Of a stretch of 64,000 nt of DNA, positions 57,401 to 64,000 are shown piece after piece. The position numbers were made by a program, and so were the translations under genes. Where the stretch lies: contig NC_135549.1 of NCBI RefSeq assembly GCF_964340395.1, forward strand, positions 8,563,842-8,627,841. The letters are read 5' to 3'. How positions within the stretch are numbered: position 1 is the first letter of the stretch; every line of letters starts with the position of its first letter. Source of the stretch: Glandiceps talaboti. Its lineage: Eukaryota > Hemichordata > Enteropneusta > Spengelidae. The notes under the pieces are model-generated. The model made no database searches and had not been told where the DNA came from. It saw only the letters and a list, made by a program, of their open reading frames with translations.

Positions 57401-60026
57401 TTCGGCCTAGCAACGTACGCTGCATCAATAGATGATGGAAGCAACCCCGGTACATCGATTACCTGGACTACGCTGGATCCTATTGGTGATGTAACTGATA
57501 ATGACATTGATGATACATTATTTTACTACCTCACAGGTAAACATCTCCACTGTGTTGATTGTCGCTAATTGCTGTTATAACAAATACCACAAAATAAAGT
57601 TGCCCATGAGCTGTGTTGAAAGGTTCAACATTTTTATTTTAGCTGACTCGGAGGATAAAAACACAAATTTGTTATTATGTTCACTAGTATTAAAACTTCC
57701 GATATAGATCTTTTAAGATGTTTTAAATGTTGAACGTTTAGGTAATAAAATCAAAATGAGATGAAATATTTTTTAGGCTAAACTGAATAAAATATATTAC
57801 TTTGACTATATCTTATTTCAGCTTAATTTACACTTGCATTAAAACTATAATCGTTTCAAGCTCAACAGTAGTCTTGTGATAAAAGTGTGTTTTCTATAAT
57901 TATAGGTACAAACGCTGACCATTTTATTTGTGACGTCTTGAGTGGTGAAATAAAAGCAACTCAAGCCATAGAAGATGACGGTACATCGGGAATTGGTACA
58001 TACTCTTTACAACTCTCTGTCAAAGATTTGGCGGGATATAGTGCATCGGCCGCAATAACCATAACCGTTAACGATGTCAACGACAACTCTCCTATATTCA
58101 CACCGTCTATATATGTGGATAGTCTTCCAGAGAATACAGTCCAAGGTTTGTCAAGATCCATGATCCTATCAATAAATATTTAATTATTATCGGTCAAATT
58201 TACTAAATTATGTTTTCAGACTCCTTGAACTATATCATGATGCCCAAATAACATGGGTTAAGAGTTCGATCACAGTATGGACTCTATTTCGCTATACTAA
58301 ACGAATAGATAAGGTCGAAGGGGGACTTCACAATACTCTGAACAACTAGAGCGCAAACCTCCAATTCCCCAACACTCAGCACAGTTCTAGATCAGGGTGG
58401 TTATACTTTTCAAAGACGAAATATTGGCGCCCTCAAAGGTTAAAACTCAATAGCTGGTACTAGTAATGCCAAGTCATTATACATAACTCATTTGATGAAT
58501 TAGTCGTCATTTGCTTGCAACGGTGCCTTCATCCAAAGTTTGTTTTTATGAATGAAATTACTTGAATTACTAGGTGTTCCACACCATTTGATTAAAACTT
58601 CTCAATTAAATTAATATATAAGTATGTGTTTACATGTAATGATTTGTCTCATTGAATAACAAATTATATATTAATTAAAACTGTGATTTAATTAACGATG
58701 ACGTCCACTGAATGAAAAAAATGTTGTTGAAGAAACCATGCACACAAGTTATTAAATTTTAGATTTGTGTTTTACGATGGCGTCACTAATATCTTTACTG
58801 CAATTGAAATCCACCCCGGGGATCGGATCTCCGCCCAAACTAGTGAATTGGTTAACGGTCGCAGGCTCATGATGGGTAGCCATTCCTGTATATAGTAAGT
58901 CCTTCCAGAGAAGTAGCCGTGACTGCAGTTCCTATAGGAGTACATTTCTTTGTATAACAAATGTCAGCGATGATGATATACATTTCTGTATCTTCAGGTG
59001 TCACTGTAGTCTCTTTGACGGTGTCTGACCAAGACAGTGGAGCATTCGGCACTTTGTCCTTGACAATAGACAGTGGGGACGGCGGCAAATTTGAGTTACC
59101 AGGAAATGATGTTCATCTGGTGACAACCAACGACCCGTTAGATTATGAAGCATCCGACTCCTATACCCTTATTATTTTAGCGACTGACGGTGGTGGTTTG
59201 GAAGGGACAGCCACTGTAATAATCCATGTAAGTTGAAATAACGTAACTTACCTATTGGAATAAAAAAAAAAACTTTTTTTTTCACAAAATTGTGCGATAT
59301 TTTGTTGTACTTTATGTACATCATCACTTTAGAAATCAGTGTCGAAAGACAGAAGACAGAAAACCAAGTACCTTGCGCCATGTTTATCTTGAATAACGTT
59401 CAACAATATCATGCCGTTCAGTGATTGTCAACGTCGAATAATATCAAAATTCAAGACATTTTGTTTATATTTGCATTAATTGTACCTATCAATTACTTAG
59501 TTGACTAAATTGTGCTCAGTCAGAATTGTATACAAGTTTGTTAAATTGGCTTATGTATCCGGTTTTTCTATAACATACTAAAATTTGCTGTGTACGCGCT
59601 AACTGGATCACACAAGTATCTCCAGACGTCACCATACATGAACATAGAGTGGTGATTACGAGTGCATTTCACGAGTAATAACATTTGACAAAACTTTCTG
59701 TGAAGAAACATTTTCAGATATTTTACATTCTGTAATCTAAAGCGTTTACTTCTATTTCTTTGTAAAGGTGTCTCCAGTCAATGAATTCGCTCCAACGTTT
59801 ACATCGTTTCCTTCATCGGCTATCACTATCCCTGAAAATACTGATTTGGGGTTTGAGTTGGTGCCGGCAGCTAGTATCCTAGCAAGCGACGGTGACGACG
59901 GAAAAGACGGAGAAATTACTTTTTCCATAACGTCTGTAACAGGTTAGAATTGTAGTAGTGTGAAGAAAGTCAATTATACTTTTTCAGGACGTGATCTTTG
60001 TTATGGAATTACTTTCGAAGTTGTTT

Positions 60027-60057
<31 letters not shown>

Positions 60058-60058
60058 C

Positions 60059-60097
<39 letters not shown>

Positions 60098-63000
60098 GTT
60101 CCTATCAATTGAGAATGTCTTTTATGGTAGCATGGACTTGAAACACTCTCAAATGCACTATTTCAATGTATAATATTATGACCACTTGATTACTTCATCT
60201 ATTTTCCAAATAGAAACATAGCCCATCACCAACCGTTACATCTACTGGTTAAACTTGTAACCATTTATTCAAGAAATTATTTTTTAAGGAAATGCGAATT
60301 CTGATTTTATGAATGGAAGCTACATAACTCTGTGATATTTATAAATGTCTCACCTTTAGATTGGCACCTCCTCCCCTTTATGCATATGGTTCAAACAATC
60401 TATTGAAATTGTAATGGTTCGTGTTCACGCTACTAGGTGGATCAAGTAACTTGTTCCATATGGATCCAGATAATGGCCAAATCACCACTATGGGAATATT
60501 TGACTACGAGAGTGGAACAACGTCATATACCTTAACATGTCAAGTGAAAGATGGTGGAACACCAATCCCTAGCAGTACCACATTCTCGTTAACAGTAAAC
60601 ATTGACAACTATAATGATGACAGTCCTACATTTCAGGAGAACCTCTATGAAGTTACTGTAACTGAGGGGGATTCGGTTGACACTGTCGTGCAAACATTCG
60701 TAATTATGGACATGGATTCTTCAAGTTTCACATACCAGTTTTTGTCAGGAAACAACCTTGGCAAGTTTAAGTTGGATGACGCTACAAATACCATCAAAAT
60801 TAACAGTGTAATCAACTTAGATAGCAATGATCCGGCAAGCTACCTTCTTATTGTGCAGGTCAAAGATGGTGGCTCACCTGAACTGAGTGGCGTAACGACT
60901 GTCTTGGTGACTGTGACGTCATCAAATGATCATACGCCTATCTTTGCAAGTACAACGCCAAGTACCATTGAGGTTAGTGCTGATAAGAGAAGCAAAATAT
61001 TGAAATGTGTGTTACCTTATTTTGCTCACATTTTAAATTTTAATGGATGCCGTTTTATGAAGATGGATATTTTAATTTTCAAATCGAACAACCAAACTAC
61101 GAAAACTTCCTGTCAGAACACAATCATAGCATCAACAATACATGTTGTCCAAGTATGGTTAAAATGAAGCACACGTTTGGAGTGTTTGCTCTGACGTGTC
61201 ACACCAATTAAAAACCTCCTTAATATTTTATATTTTTGTCTTCAGGTATCAGAAAGTGATGCAATTGGTACCTCAGTTGCAATAATTAACTTTAGTGATG
61301 ATGATATTGGATCTGATGGCGACATTACTATGAACATTCAAAGTAGGTGATCAGCGAGTCTAGACATACCCTAAAGAGTTTTATATGCGGGGGGAGTCCA
61401 ATTAGCATGACTGAACTGTTGTGTATTTGCATCACACATCTGGCCATGGTATGTGCCTTACTTATGTGCCTTAGACATTTTCAACAAAACAATTATGCGT
61501 TATTTACTTCCTTCGACCAACATCGTAAGAAGAATCTGCTTTCAGTGCTGTGTCCGTATTGTCTGATGCTTGTTAAATTTTACCAATGACATAAAATTAA
61601 TCTAAAACATATGAATATCCAGCACAGACGTTGGTACATGGGCCTGATTTACTAGATTCCTATTTTATATAACTGTCCAAAAGACGGAAAAGGTTGATGT
61701 AGGGAGGGGTCGAAAATGAATGTAAGTAATCTTGGCGATCCTTGTCAATGTCAATGTATATACCCTTTATATACCATACGTTAACCCTGTCATCGATCTC
61801 CAGTGGCTAACGCATCATTACCTAACATCTTGTCAGGCAATAAATGAACCTGATATAAACATAATGGAGACTGAAATACCTAAGACACAACTGTATTTTT
61901 AAAAATCAAGTCATACATCACTTTTTGTTTCCATAAATAGATGGGGACACTTATGACAATTTTCGGTTGGACCCATCGACTGGTTTACTTGAATTGAAAT
62001 CAGCTGTGCATTTTGAGGAAACTGGTTCATCCATAACACTGACAATAAGAGCTACAGATGGGGGAACGCCATCAAAGACAGCGACAGAAGACATCACAAT
62101 TACAGTGAACGACGAAAATGATAATAAACCTACATGTGTTCCCATGACTTACGCTGAATCAATCGGGGAAACGTTAGCTGCTTCCTCAAGTGTAAGTGGG
62201 TTTCCATATATTATTGTTCAGTTTATTACTAATTGTTTTTAAAAGTGTAGGATCATCGTAAGTTGTATTAAAATTATGCGTTTATCTTTAACTCTTCTAT
62301 ATTCTATGTTAGCTGTTTTATTGTTTGTCCATGTAGTAGCTTTATTTTTCCTGTATAGTAGCCCTCAAGTATTGTTTTGTATTGTTTTGTTTTAATTTAA
62401 CTAATTTATGAATAAAAAAATGTACACTTACAGACACTAAAGTTACCATAGTGAAGGACATGACAAATAGCTCTAACAAACAGAGCCAATGAGACATCTT
62501 TCCCCACCACCTGATTAAACATTACCAGTTTCAATAATATTACACTCGGCAAGAGTGTATTGGAAAACTTACAAATCTGAATATTATTTATATAACAATG
62601 ATCAAAGTGACAAGACAAAACATAAGTTTTCATAAAACCTTACAACATTTTATTTCAACAGGAAAACATATTAGTTCACACGCAAAATTTAATCTGAAAC
62701 AGCGCAAACTGAAACAGAATATGCAAAATTTAATTTGGAAACAACATAAATAAGTTGGTAGAAATACAAAGGTAATTTGAAAGCAACACAAACTAAATGC
62801 CAACGTGCAAAACTCAATTTAGAAACAACAAAAAGTATATCTAAGCCTATTGTATACAGTACTAGTATGAAGTATGTATCAAAAGTTTGTGTTTTGTCTT
62901 GTCACTTGTGGGCCACCGTACTCCCGCTATAATCACAGCTGTGTTTTCATAAGCCTTTGGATTTGTAAAACTCTTCGACGTTTATACGATATACTGTAAA

Positions 63001-63740
63001 TTTTTAAAGTATAATTGTTGTAAATTTTTCCTTGTCAACTCATACTCAGGTGTGTACTTATCCCTAATTTCTTCTTAAACTCTTTCCCATTGATGTATGT
63101 ACGTACAGGTAGCTCAGTTGAATTGCAACGATTTGGATACAGCCGGATTGACATACAGAATCAAATCAGGAGATCCTACAAACAATTTCGAAATTGACAA
63201 CACTGGACTTGTTACCATAGCAACAGGTAAAATGTGATCACTAAACGTAATAAATCTTAAAATATATTGCCATAGAAATATTTAATACCAAAAACTGGAA
63301 AAAATTACCGAAAAGATACGTTGTTTCAAGAATCGCAAGTTTGCAGTTTTAATTACATGTAAGAACTATGGATACATGGTACAGGCCAGAATGCATCAAG
63401 TATGTTTTGATATTCGCATAAGGTGTTTCTCACAATAATAGTGATGTTTTATTCATTTCGTAAAATGTCATTTTATCAGGCTCGGCCATTGACTATGAAT
63501 CTGGTACTGTCGTGTATTCACTGGTCATTGAGATCGACGATGGCGACAATCAACTTGATGTGCCATTGACCGTTAATATTGACGCGGTGAACGAGGACAC
63601 GCCAACGTTCACACCTTCTACATGGACAGAGAGCATCGATGAAGACACACCAATTGGTGACGTCATCAGTTCCTTGGCAACATCCGTAACTGATTTGGAT
63701 AAAGGAGGTCATGGCATTACGGAGTACAAAATAAATTCAG
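36324..63740 (+). CDS. Gene P: secreted/membrane cadherin with an N-terminal super-repeat array, 38 exons in window (3' partial)
   Basis: The joined exons give about 2,297 codons in one frame from a signal peptide; all junctions are GT-AG and in phase. Order: signal peptide; 14 modules of about 103-108 residues, each split into a front exon (phase 1 to 0) and a back exon (phase 0 to 1); then about seven canonical EC repeats, running off the right edge. Modules fall into types 3, 1 and 2, arranged 3-1-2 four times, then two diverged modules. The front exon starts Cys-x-[ILV]-x-[WYL], then xEN, FPE, PGP and LFxID; the back exon has [LI]xVGS..PDxE and a single Cys in VxVxC. Both Cys are kept in every module, predicting a disulfide. 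DxNDN linkers are absent in the array. The protein is probably an extracellular adhesion or recognition molecule; partner unknown. The symmetric 1-1 phase of modules explains how they multiply without frameshift. Confidence 0.9.
38009..38340. repeat. ACAT/AC microsatellite in gene P intron 1
   Basis: (AC)n, (ACAT)n, (AC)n, a GTAC-rich knot at about 38146-38163, then a long (ACAT)n. It has the same motif mix as the array at 35303-35551. Confidence 0.97.
39235..39580. mobile_element. Dispersed repeat, probably a non-autonomous element
   Basis: It starts TTATATAACGCTTTCCCACA and has AAAGCGCTTTACAATTATTA and, later, CTTGCCCAAGGACAGAAAC and GCGCTCGAACGTGCAACCTG. Text of this type recurs in many invertebrate genomes as a short interspersed repeat. 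It is locally GC-richer than its surroundings. Both strands are open by chance over about 60 codons. Confidence 0.45.
39963..40754 (+). CDS. Gene P module 1 (type 3, outer copy): exons 39963-40141 and 40622-40754
   Basis: The front exon is 179 nt and starts DCSLSYPGSPYHIAEN; it is one codon longer than the other type 3 front exons (VTTTLFAID against VTTLFAID). The back exon is 133 nt: IYIDSNLDYETDGGA with Cys in DVTCHQ. It keeps an LDYE that types 1 and 2 have lost. Its introns are clearly diverged from the inner type 3 copies. Confidence 0.9.
41106..41765 (+). CDS. Gene P module 2 (type 1): exons 41106-41293 and 41630-41765
   Basis: The front exon is 188 nt: CTIAWSGTPFQITENS, TDFTAIFPEDKS, GPGPANLFSID. 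The back exon is 136 nt: ISVGSQVPDYENDV with VQCFQLSG. Differences from the inner copies include FPEDKSII (FPEGKSVI inside) and a GGAAAG front-exon end (GGAAGG inside). Confidence 0.92.
41929..42611 (+). CDS. Gene P module 3 (type 2): exons 41929-42116 and 42479-42611
   Basis: The front exon is 188 nt: CTLSLANTPYSVVENT, LADVTESFPEGEAT, LPGPSQLFDID. The back exon is 133 nt: LKVGSTLPDFELHTA with IQCKQNSG. It ends TDQAE before a GTAAGT donor. Confidence 0.93.
43286..43875 (+). CDS. Gene P module 4 (type 3): exons 43286-43461 and 43743-43875
   Basis: The front exon is 176 nt: CSVAYTGSPFHISENT, ATDFTASFPETASS. The back exon reads IYIHSNLDYETDGGA with DVTCHQTSG. It opens the second super-repeat copy. 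Confidence 0.93.
44153..44813 (+). CDS. Gene P module 5 (type 1): exons 44153-44340 and 44678-44813
   Basis: Same lengths as module 2 (188 and 136 nt), with FPEGKSVIAYSI and NVGPGPANLF. The intron between its exons is almost the same as in modules 2, 8 and 11, including TATAGATGTCTATGCATGAC. Confidence 0.93.
44977..45660 (+). CDS. Gene P module 6 (type 2): exons 44977-45164 and 45528-45660
   Basis: 188 and 133 nt. The front exon is identical in protein to module 3 over its length as read. The back exon differs by AALTFAVTI in place of ATLPVAVTI. Confidence 0.93.
46160..46749 (+). CDS. Gene P module 7 (type 3): exons 46160-46335 and 46617-46749
   Basis: 176 and 133 nt. It starts CSVTYTGSPFHISENT (A to T against module 4). 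It opens the third super-repeat copy, 2,874 bp after module 4. Confidence 0.93.
47036..47695 (+). CDS. Gene P module 8 (type 1): exons 47036-47223 and 47560-47695
   Basis: 188 and 136 nt. It has NVDPGPANLF (Asp for Gly) and GNGQTQQDVVVEIIN; both changes are shared with module 11. Confidence 0.93.
47862..48552 (+). CDS. Gene P module 9 (type 2): exons 47862-48049 and 48420-48552
   Basis: 188 and 133 nt. It has FVIASVLPGPSQLF (Ala for Val). The back exon again has ATLPVAVTI as in module 3, unlike module 6, so the variants are mosaic among copies. Confidence 0.93.
49053..49642 (+). CDS. Gene P module 10 (type 3): exons 49053-49228 and 49510-49642
   Basis: 176 and 133 nt. The back exon begins IYIDSNLDYE as in module 1, not IYIHS as in modules 4 and 7. 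It opens the fourth super-repeat copy, 2,893 bp after module 7. Confidence 0.93.
49929..50589 (+). CDS. Gene P module 11 (type 1): exons 49929-50116 and 50454-50589
   Basis: 188 and 136 nt. It is nearly identical to module 8. Downstream of its last donor the intron departs from the inner copies and resembles module 2 instead (ATGGGTCAA text). Confidence 0.93.
50752..51664 (+). CDS. Gene P module 12 (type 2, outer copy): exons 50752-50939 and 51532-51664
   Basis: 188 and 133 nt. It is more diverged: CTLSLANTPYSLVENT, KFEIVSVLPGPPELF and LKVGSTIPDFEQHTT. Its front-exon donor GTAAGTTGTAG flows into a trinucleotide microsatellite, and its intron has lost similarity to the other type 2 introns. 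Confidence 0.92.
50947..51161. repeat. Trinucleotide compound microsatellite (GTA, GTT, GGT, GTC)
   Basis: Blocks of TAG/GTA, TGT, TGG, CGT, then TGG, CGT and TGT repeats, beginning 8 nt inside the module 12 intron. The long Gln, Thr or Val runs that can be read through it are translation of repeats, not genes. Confidence 0.97.
51250..51420. repeat. GT microsatellites and a G-run block
   Basis: (GT)n at 51250-51274 and 51379-51419. Between them, 51277-51336 has five or more runs of 4-8 G separated by T tracts on the sense strand of gene P, a strong G-quadruplex pattern inside the module 12 intron. Confidence 0.95.
51944..52847 (+). CDS. Gene P module 13 (diverged): exons 51944-52131 and 52715-52847
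   Basis: 188 and 133 nt. The front exon has CSISWISSQYSVAENT, ADFPENKAS and SPGANTLFDVD; PGP is changed to PGA. The back exon has LIVGSAPPDFETDDA with MSCHQAST. Phases are 1-0 and 0-1 as in the array. The back exon is the counterpart of gene M 26170-26302. Confidence 0.92.
53180..53367 (+). CDS. Gene P module 14, front exon
   Basis: 188 nt, phase 1 to 0. It encodes VCEITWANTLYDIDEN, VTGFFPETPANPKY and DPGPDDLFII. It is the counterpart of gene M 25690-25886. A 2.99-kb intron with a mobile element follows. Confidence 0.92.
53797..56270. mobile_element. Element with TAGCTCCGCTGT inverted ends, with a nested foldback repeat
   Basis: The left end is TAGCTCCGCTGTCAGCG at 53797. The right end is ACAGCGGAGCTA at 56238-56249, followed by TTCTGACCGATAGGTCGCTT. 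Inside, two similar blocks of about 150 bp (around 53935-54030 and 54075-54180) share GATATYTGGYGTG and TCAGATTTGTT. No transposase ORF is seen, so it is non-autonomous. It ends about 84 bp before the next exon. Confidence 0.6.
55234..55743. repeat. Foldback (inverted-repeat) insertion
   Basis: TCAGCCATACGTTACAGTGG (to TAACA) near 55287-55311 is exactly reverse-complemented at 55683-55707. Weaker matching continues outward to GCCGACAAT (55235) and ATTGTCGCC (55735). The arms are about 370 bp apart; this looks like a MITE nested in the larger element. Confidence 0.8.
56354..56715 (+). CDS. Gene P exon: module 14 back half fused to first canonical EC
   Basis: 362 nt, phase 0 to 2. It encodes IVIGATTPNYEVHGP, IYVDCMQDPG, linker INEINEAPIL, LSESIGAAVSIF and DEEGDDITVSV, then GLDYDGGSQTFTL. 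It matches gene M exon 3 in phases and order. The acceptor is CCCTTCAG. Confidence 0.92.
57322..57536 (+). CDS. Gene P exon: EC segment
   Basis: 215 nt, phase 2 to 1. It encodes ISDGTTSSSTETLRI, VIDEPPSFGLATY and DPIGDVTDNDIDDTLFYYL. The acceptor is GCTCTAG and the donor G|GTAAAC. The preceding intron (56716-57321) shows nothing coding. Confidence 0.9.
57906..58145 (+). CDS. Gene P exon: EC body with NDN linker
   Basis: 240 nt, phase 1 to 1. It encodes TNADHFICDVLSGEI, VKDLAGYSASAAITI, VNDVNDNSPIF and VDSLPENTVQG. The donor G|GTTTGT is weak, but frame and homology to gene M exon 5 support it. The 58146-58997 intron holds nothing recognised. Confidence 0.87.
58998..59227 (+). CDS. Gene P exon: EC body
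   Basis: 230 nt, phase 1 to 0. It encodes VTVVSLTVSDQDSGAFG, GKFELPGNDV, PLDYEASDSYTLII and ATDGGGLEGTATV. The acceptor is ATCTTCAG and the donor CAT|GTAAGT. No repeat or gene was recognised in the following intron. Confidence 0.92.
59768..59942 (+). CDS. Gene P exon: EC linker and first strands
   Basis: 175 nt, phase 0 to 1. It encodes VSPVNEFAPTFTSFP, ITIPENTDLGFEL and ASDGDDGKDGEITFSI. The donor G|GTTAGA is weak; the phase matches the next exon and gene M exon 7. Confidence 0.88.
60025..60094. repeat. GT/GC microsatellite
   Basis: (GT)n, a (GC)6-like alternation, then (GT)n. This alternating purine-pyrimidine run could adopt Z-DNA. It sits about 80 nt into the gene P intron. Confidence 0.97.
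60437..60972 (+). CDS. Gene P exon: nearly two EC repeats
   Basis: 536 nt, phase 1 to 0. It encodes GGSSNLFHMDPDNGQI, IFDYESGTTSYTL, VKDGGTPIPSSTTF, linker IDNYNDDSPTF, VTEGDSVDTVV, VKDGGSPELSGV and linker VTSSNDHTPIF. The donor is GAG|GTTAGT; reading on past it gives lower-complexity sequence and a stop. Confidence 0.92.
61246..61342 (+). CDS. Gene P exon: short EC exon
   Basis: 97 nt, phase 0 to 1, identical in size to its gene M counterpart. It encodes VSESDAIGTSVAII, FSDDDIGSDGDI and TMNIQ. The acceptor is GTCTTCAG and the donor A|GTAGGT. The 61343-61940 intron contains nothing I recognise. Confidence 0.9.
61941..62191 (+). CDS. Gene P exon: EC body with Cys after the linker
   Basis: 251 nt, phase 1 to 0. 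It encodes NGDTYDNFRLDPSTGLL, HFEETGSSITLTI, ATDGGTPSKTATED, VNDENDNKPTC and ESIGETLAASSS. The Cys begins the A-strand/B-strand pair completed in the next exon. Confidence 0.92.
62192..63108. other. Gene P intron, nothing recognised
   Basis: AT-rich, with loosely repeated text around 62660-62850 (CAAAATTTAATYTGGAAACA-like words, three or four times), perhaps a degenerate tandem repeat. No coding signal. Confidence 0.5.
63109..63226 (+). CDS. Gene P exon: short EC exon
   Basis: 118 nt, phase 0 to 1. It encodes VAQLNCNDLDTAGLTY, NFEIDNTGLVTIAT. The Cys before NDLD pairs with KPTC of the previous exon. The acceptor is ACGTACAG. Confidence 0.9.
63480..63740 (+). CDS. Gene P exon: EC segment, last exon in window
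   Basis: 261 nt, phase 1 to 1. It encodes SAIDYESGTVVYSLVI, IDDGDNQLDVPL, linker IDAVNEDTPTF, SIDEDTPIGDVI and VTDLDKGGHGITEY. The donor G|GTAAAG shows that the gene continues beyond the window. Confidence 0.92.
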
Positions 63741-63939
63741 GTAAAGTGTCCTTTTGAAATTAAAAAAGTGAAATAGTATGTAGGACTACAAAGCTTATTT
63801 GTAATGGTCTACAGCTGAACTGTGTCATTTGACGATGCAATGCATCGCCAGATTTTTGGAATAATCGGTTCAACCTGATTCAAATCTGACGACGAACAGG
63901 GGTATTTCACATCTAGTAATTTTGTGCATCTTTGTTTCT

Positions 63940-64000
63940 TGCTGTTGTTATTATTAGTAGTAGTATTGGTGGTGGTGGTGGTGGTGGTGGTGGTGGTGGT
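63940..64000. repeat. TAG/GGT trinucleotide microsatellite at the right edge
   Basis: TTATTATTAGTAGTAG then (GGT)n running off the window, in the gene P intron after 63740. Confidence 0.95.

Overview
The window is metazoan nuclear DNA, AT-rich and intron-rich, with GT-AG introns, many microsatellites and transposon fragments. The species cannot be named from sequence alone; a marine invertebrate (hemichordate, mollusc, brachiopod, amphioxus or similar) would fit. There is no bacterial or viral gene content. Two very large non-classical cadherin genes lie head to head. I rebuilt both exon by exon from splice sites, and every intron phase closes.

Gene M (minus strand, 292-26302, 22 exons, about 3,640 codons visible) encodes a chain of about 32 extracellular cadherin (EC) repeats of the Fat/Dachsous/Cdh23 style. 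After the last EC comes a stretch that looks like a membrane-adjacent domain. The membrane segment and cytoplasmic tail lie beyond the left edge. Its true 5' end (signal peptide, first modules) was not found.

The space between the genes (26303-36323) holds a probable LINE 3' tail, a tRNA-derived SINE, a 27-28 bp minisatellite and an ACAT/AC microsatellite, with no convincing gene.

Gene P (plus strand, 36324-63740, 38 exons, about 2,297 codons visible) starts with a signal-peptide exon. Fourteen two-exon modules follow, each about 103-108 residues, in a cysteine-bearing, calcium-motif-poor EC-like fold. Canonical EC repeats come next and run off the right edge. Twelve of the modules form four copies of a three-module (type 3-1-2) super-repeat of about 2.9-3.3 kb. 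Introns are copied with the exons, and the middle copies are nearly identical.

The last 12 exons of gene P that can be compared match the first 12 of gene M one to one in order, length and phase. The pair is therefore an inverted duplication, and the module array was expanded in gene P. Other notable points are a minisatellite that copies an exon end with its splice donor (23.06-23.57 kb), a paired-cysteine pattern in the EC repeats, and several foldback or terminal-inverted-repeat elements inside introns. Both products are inferred to be cell-surface adhesion or recognition proteins.
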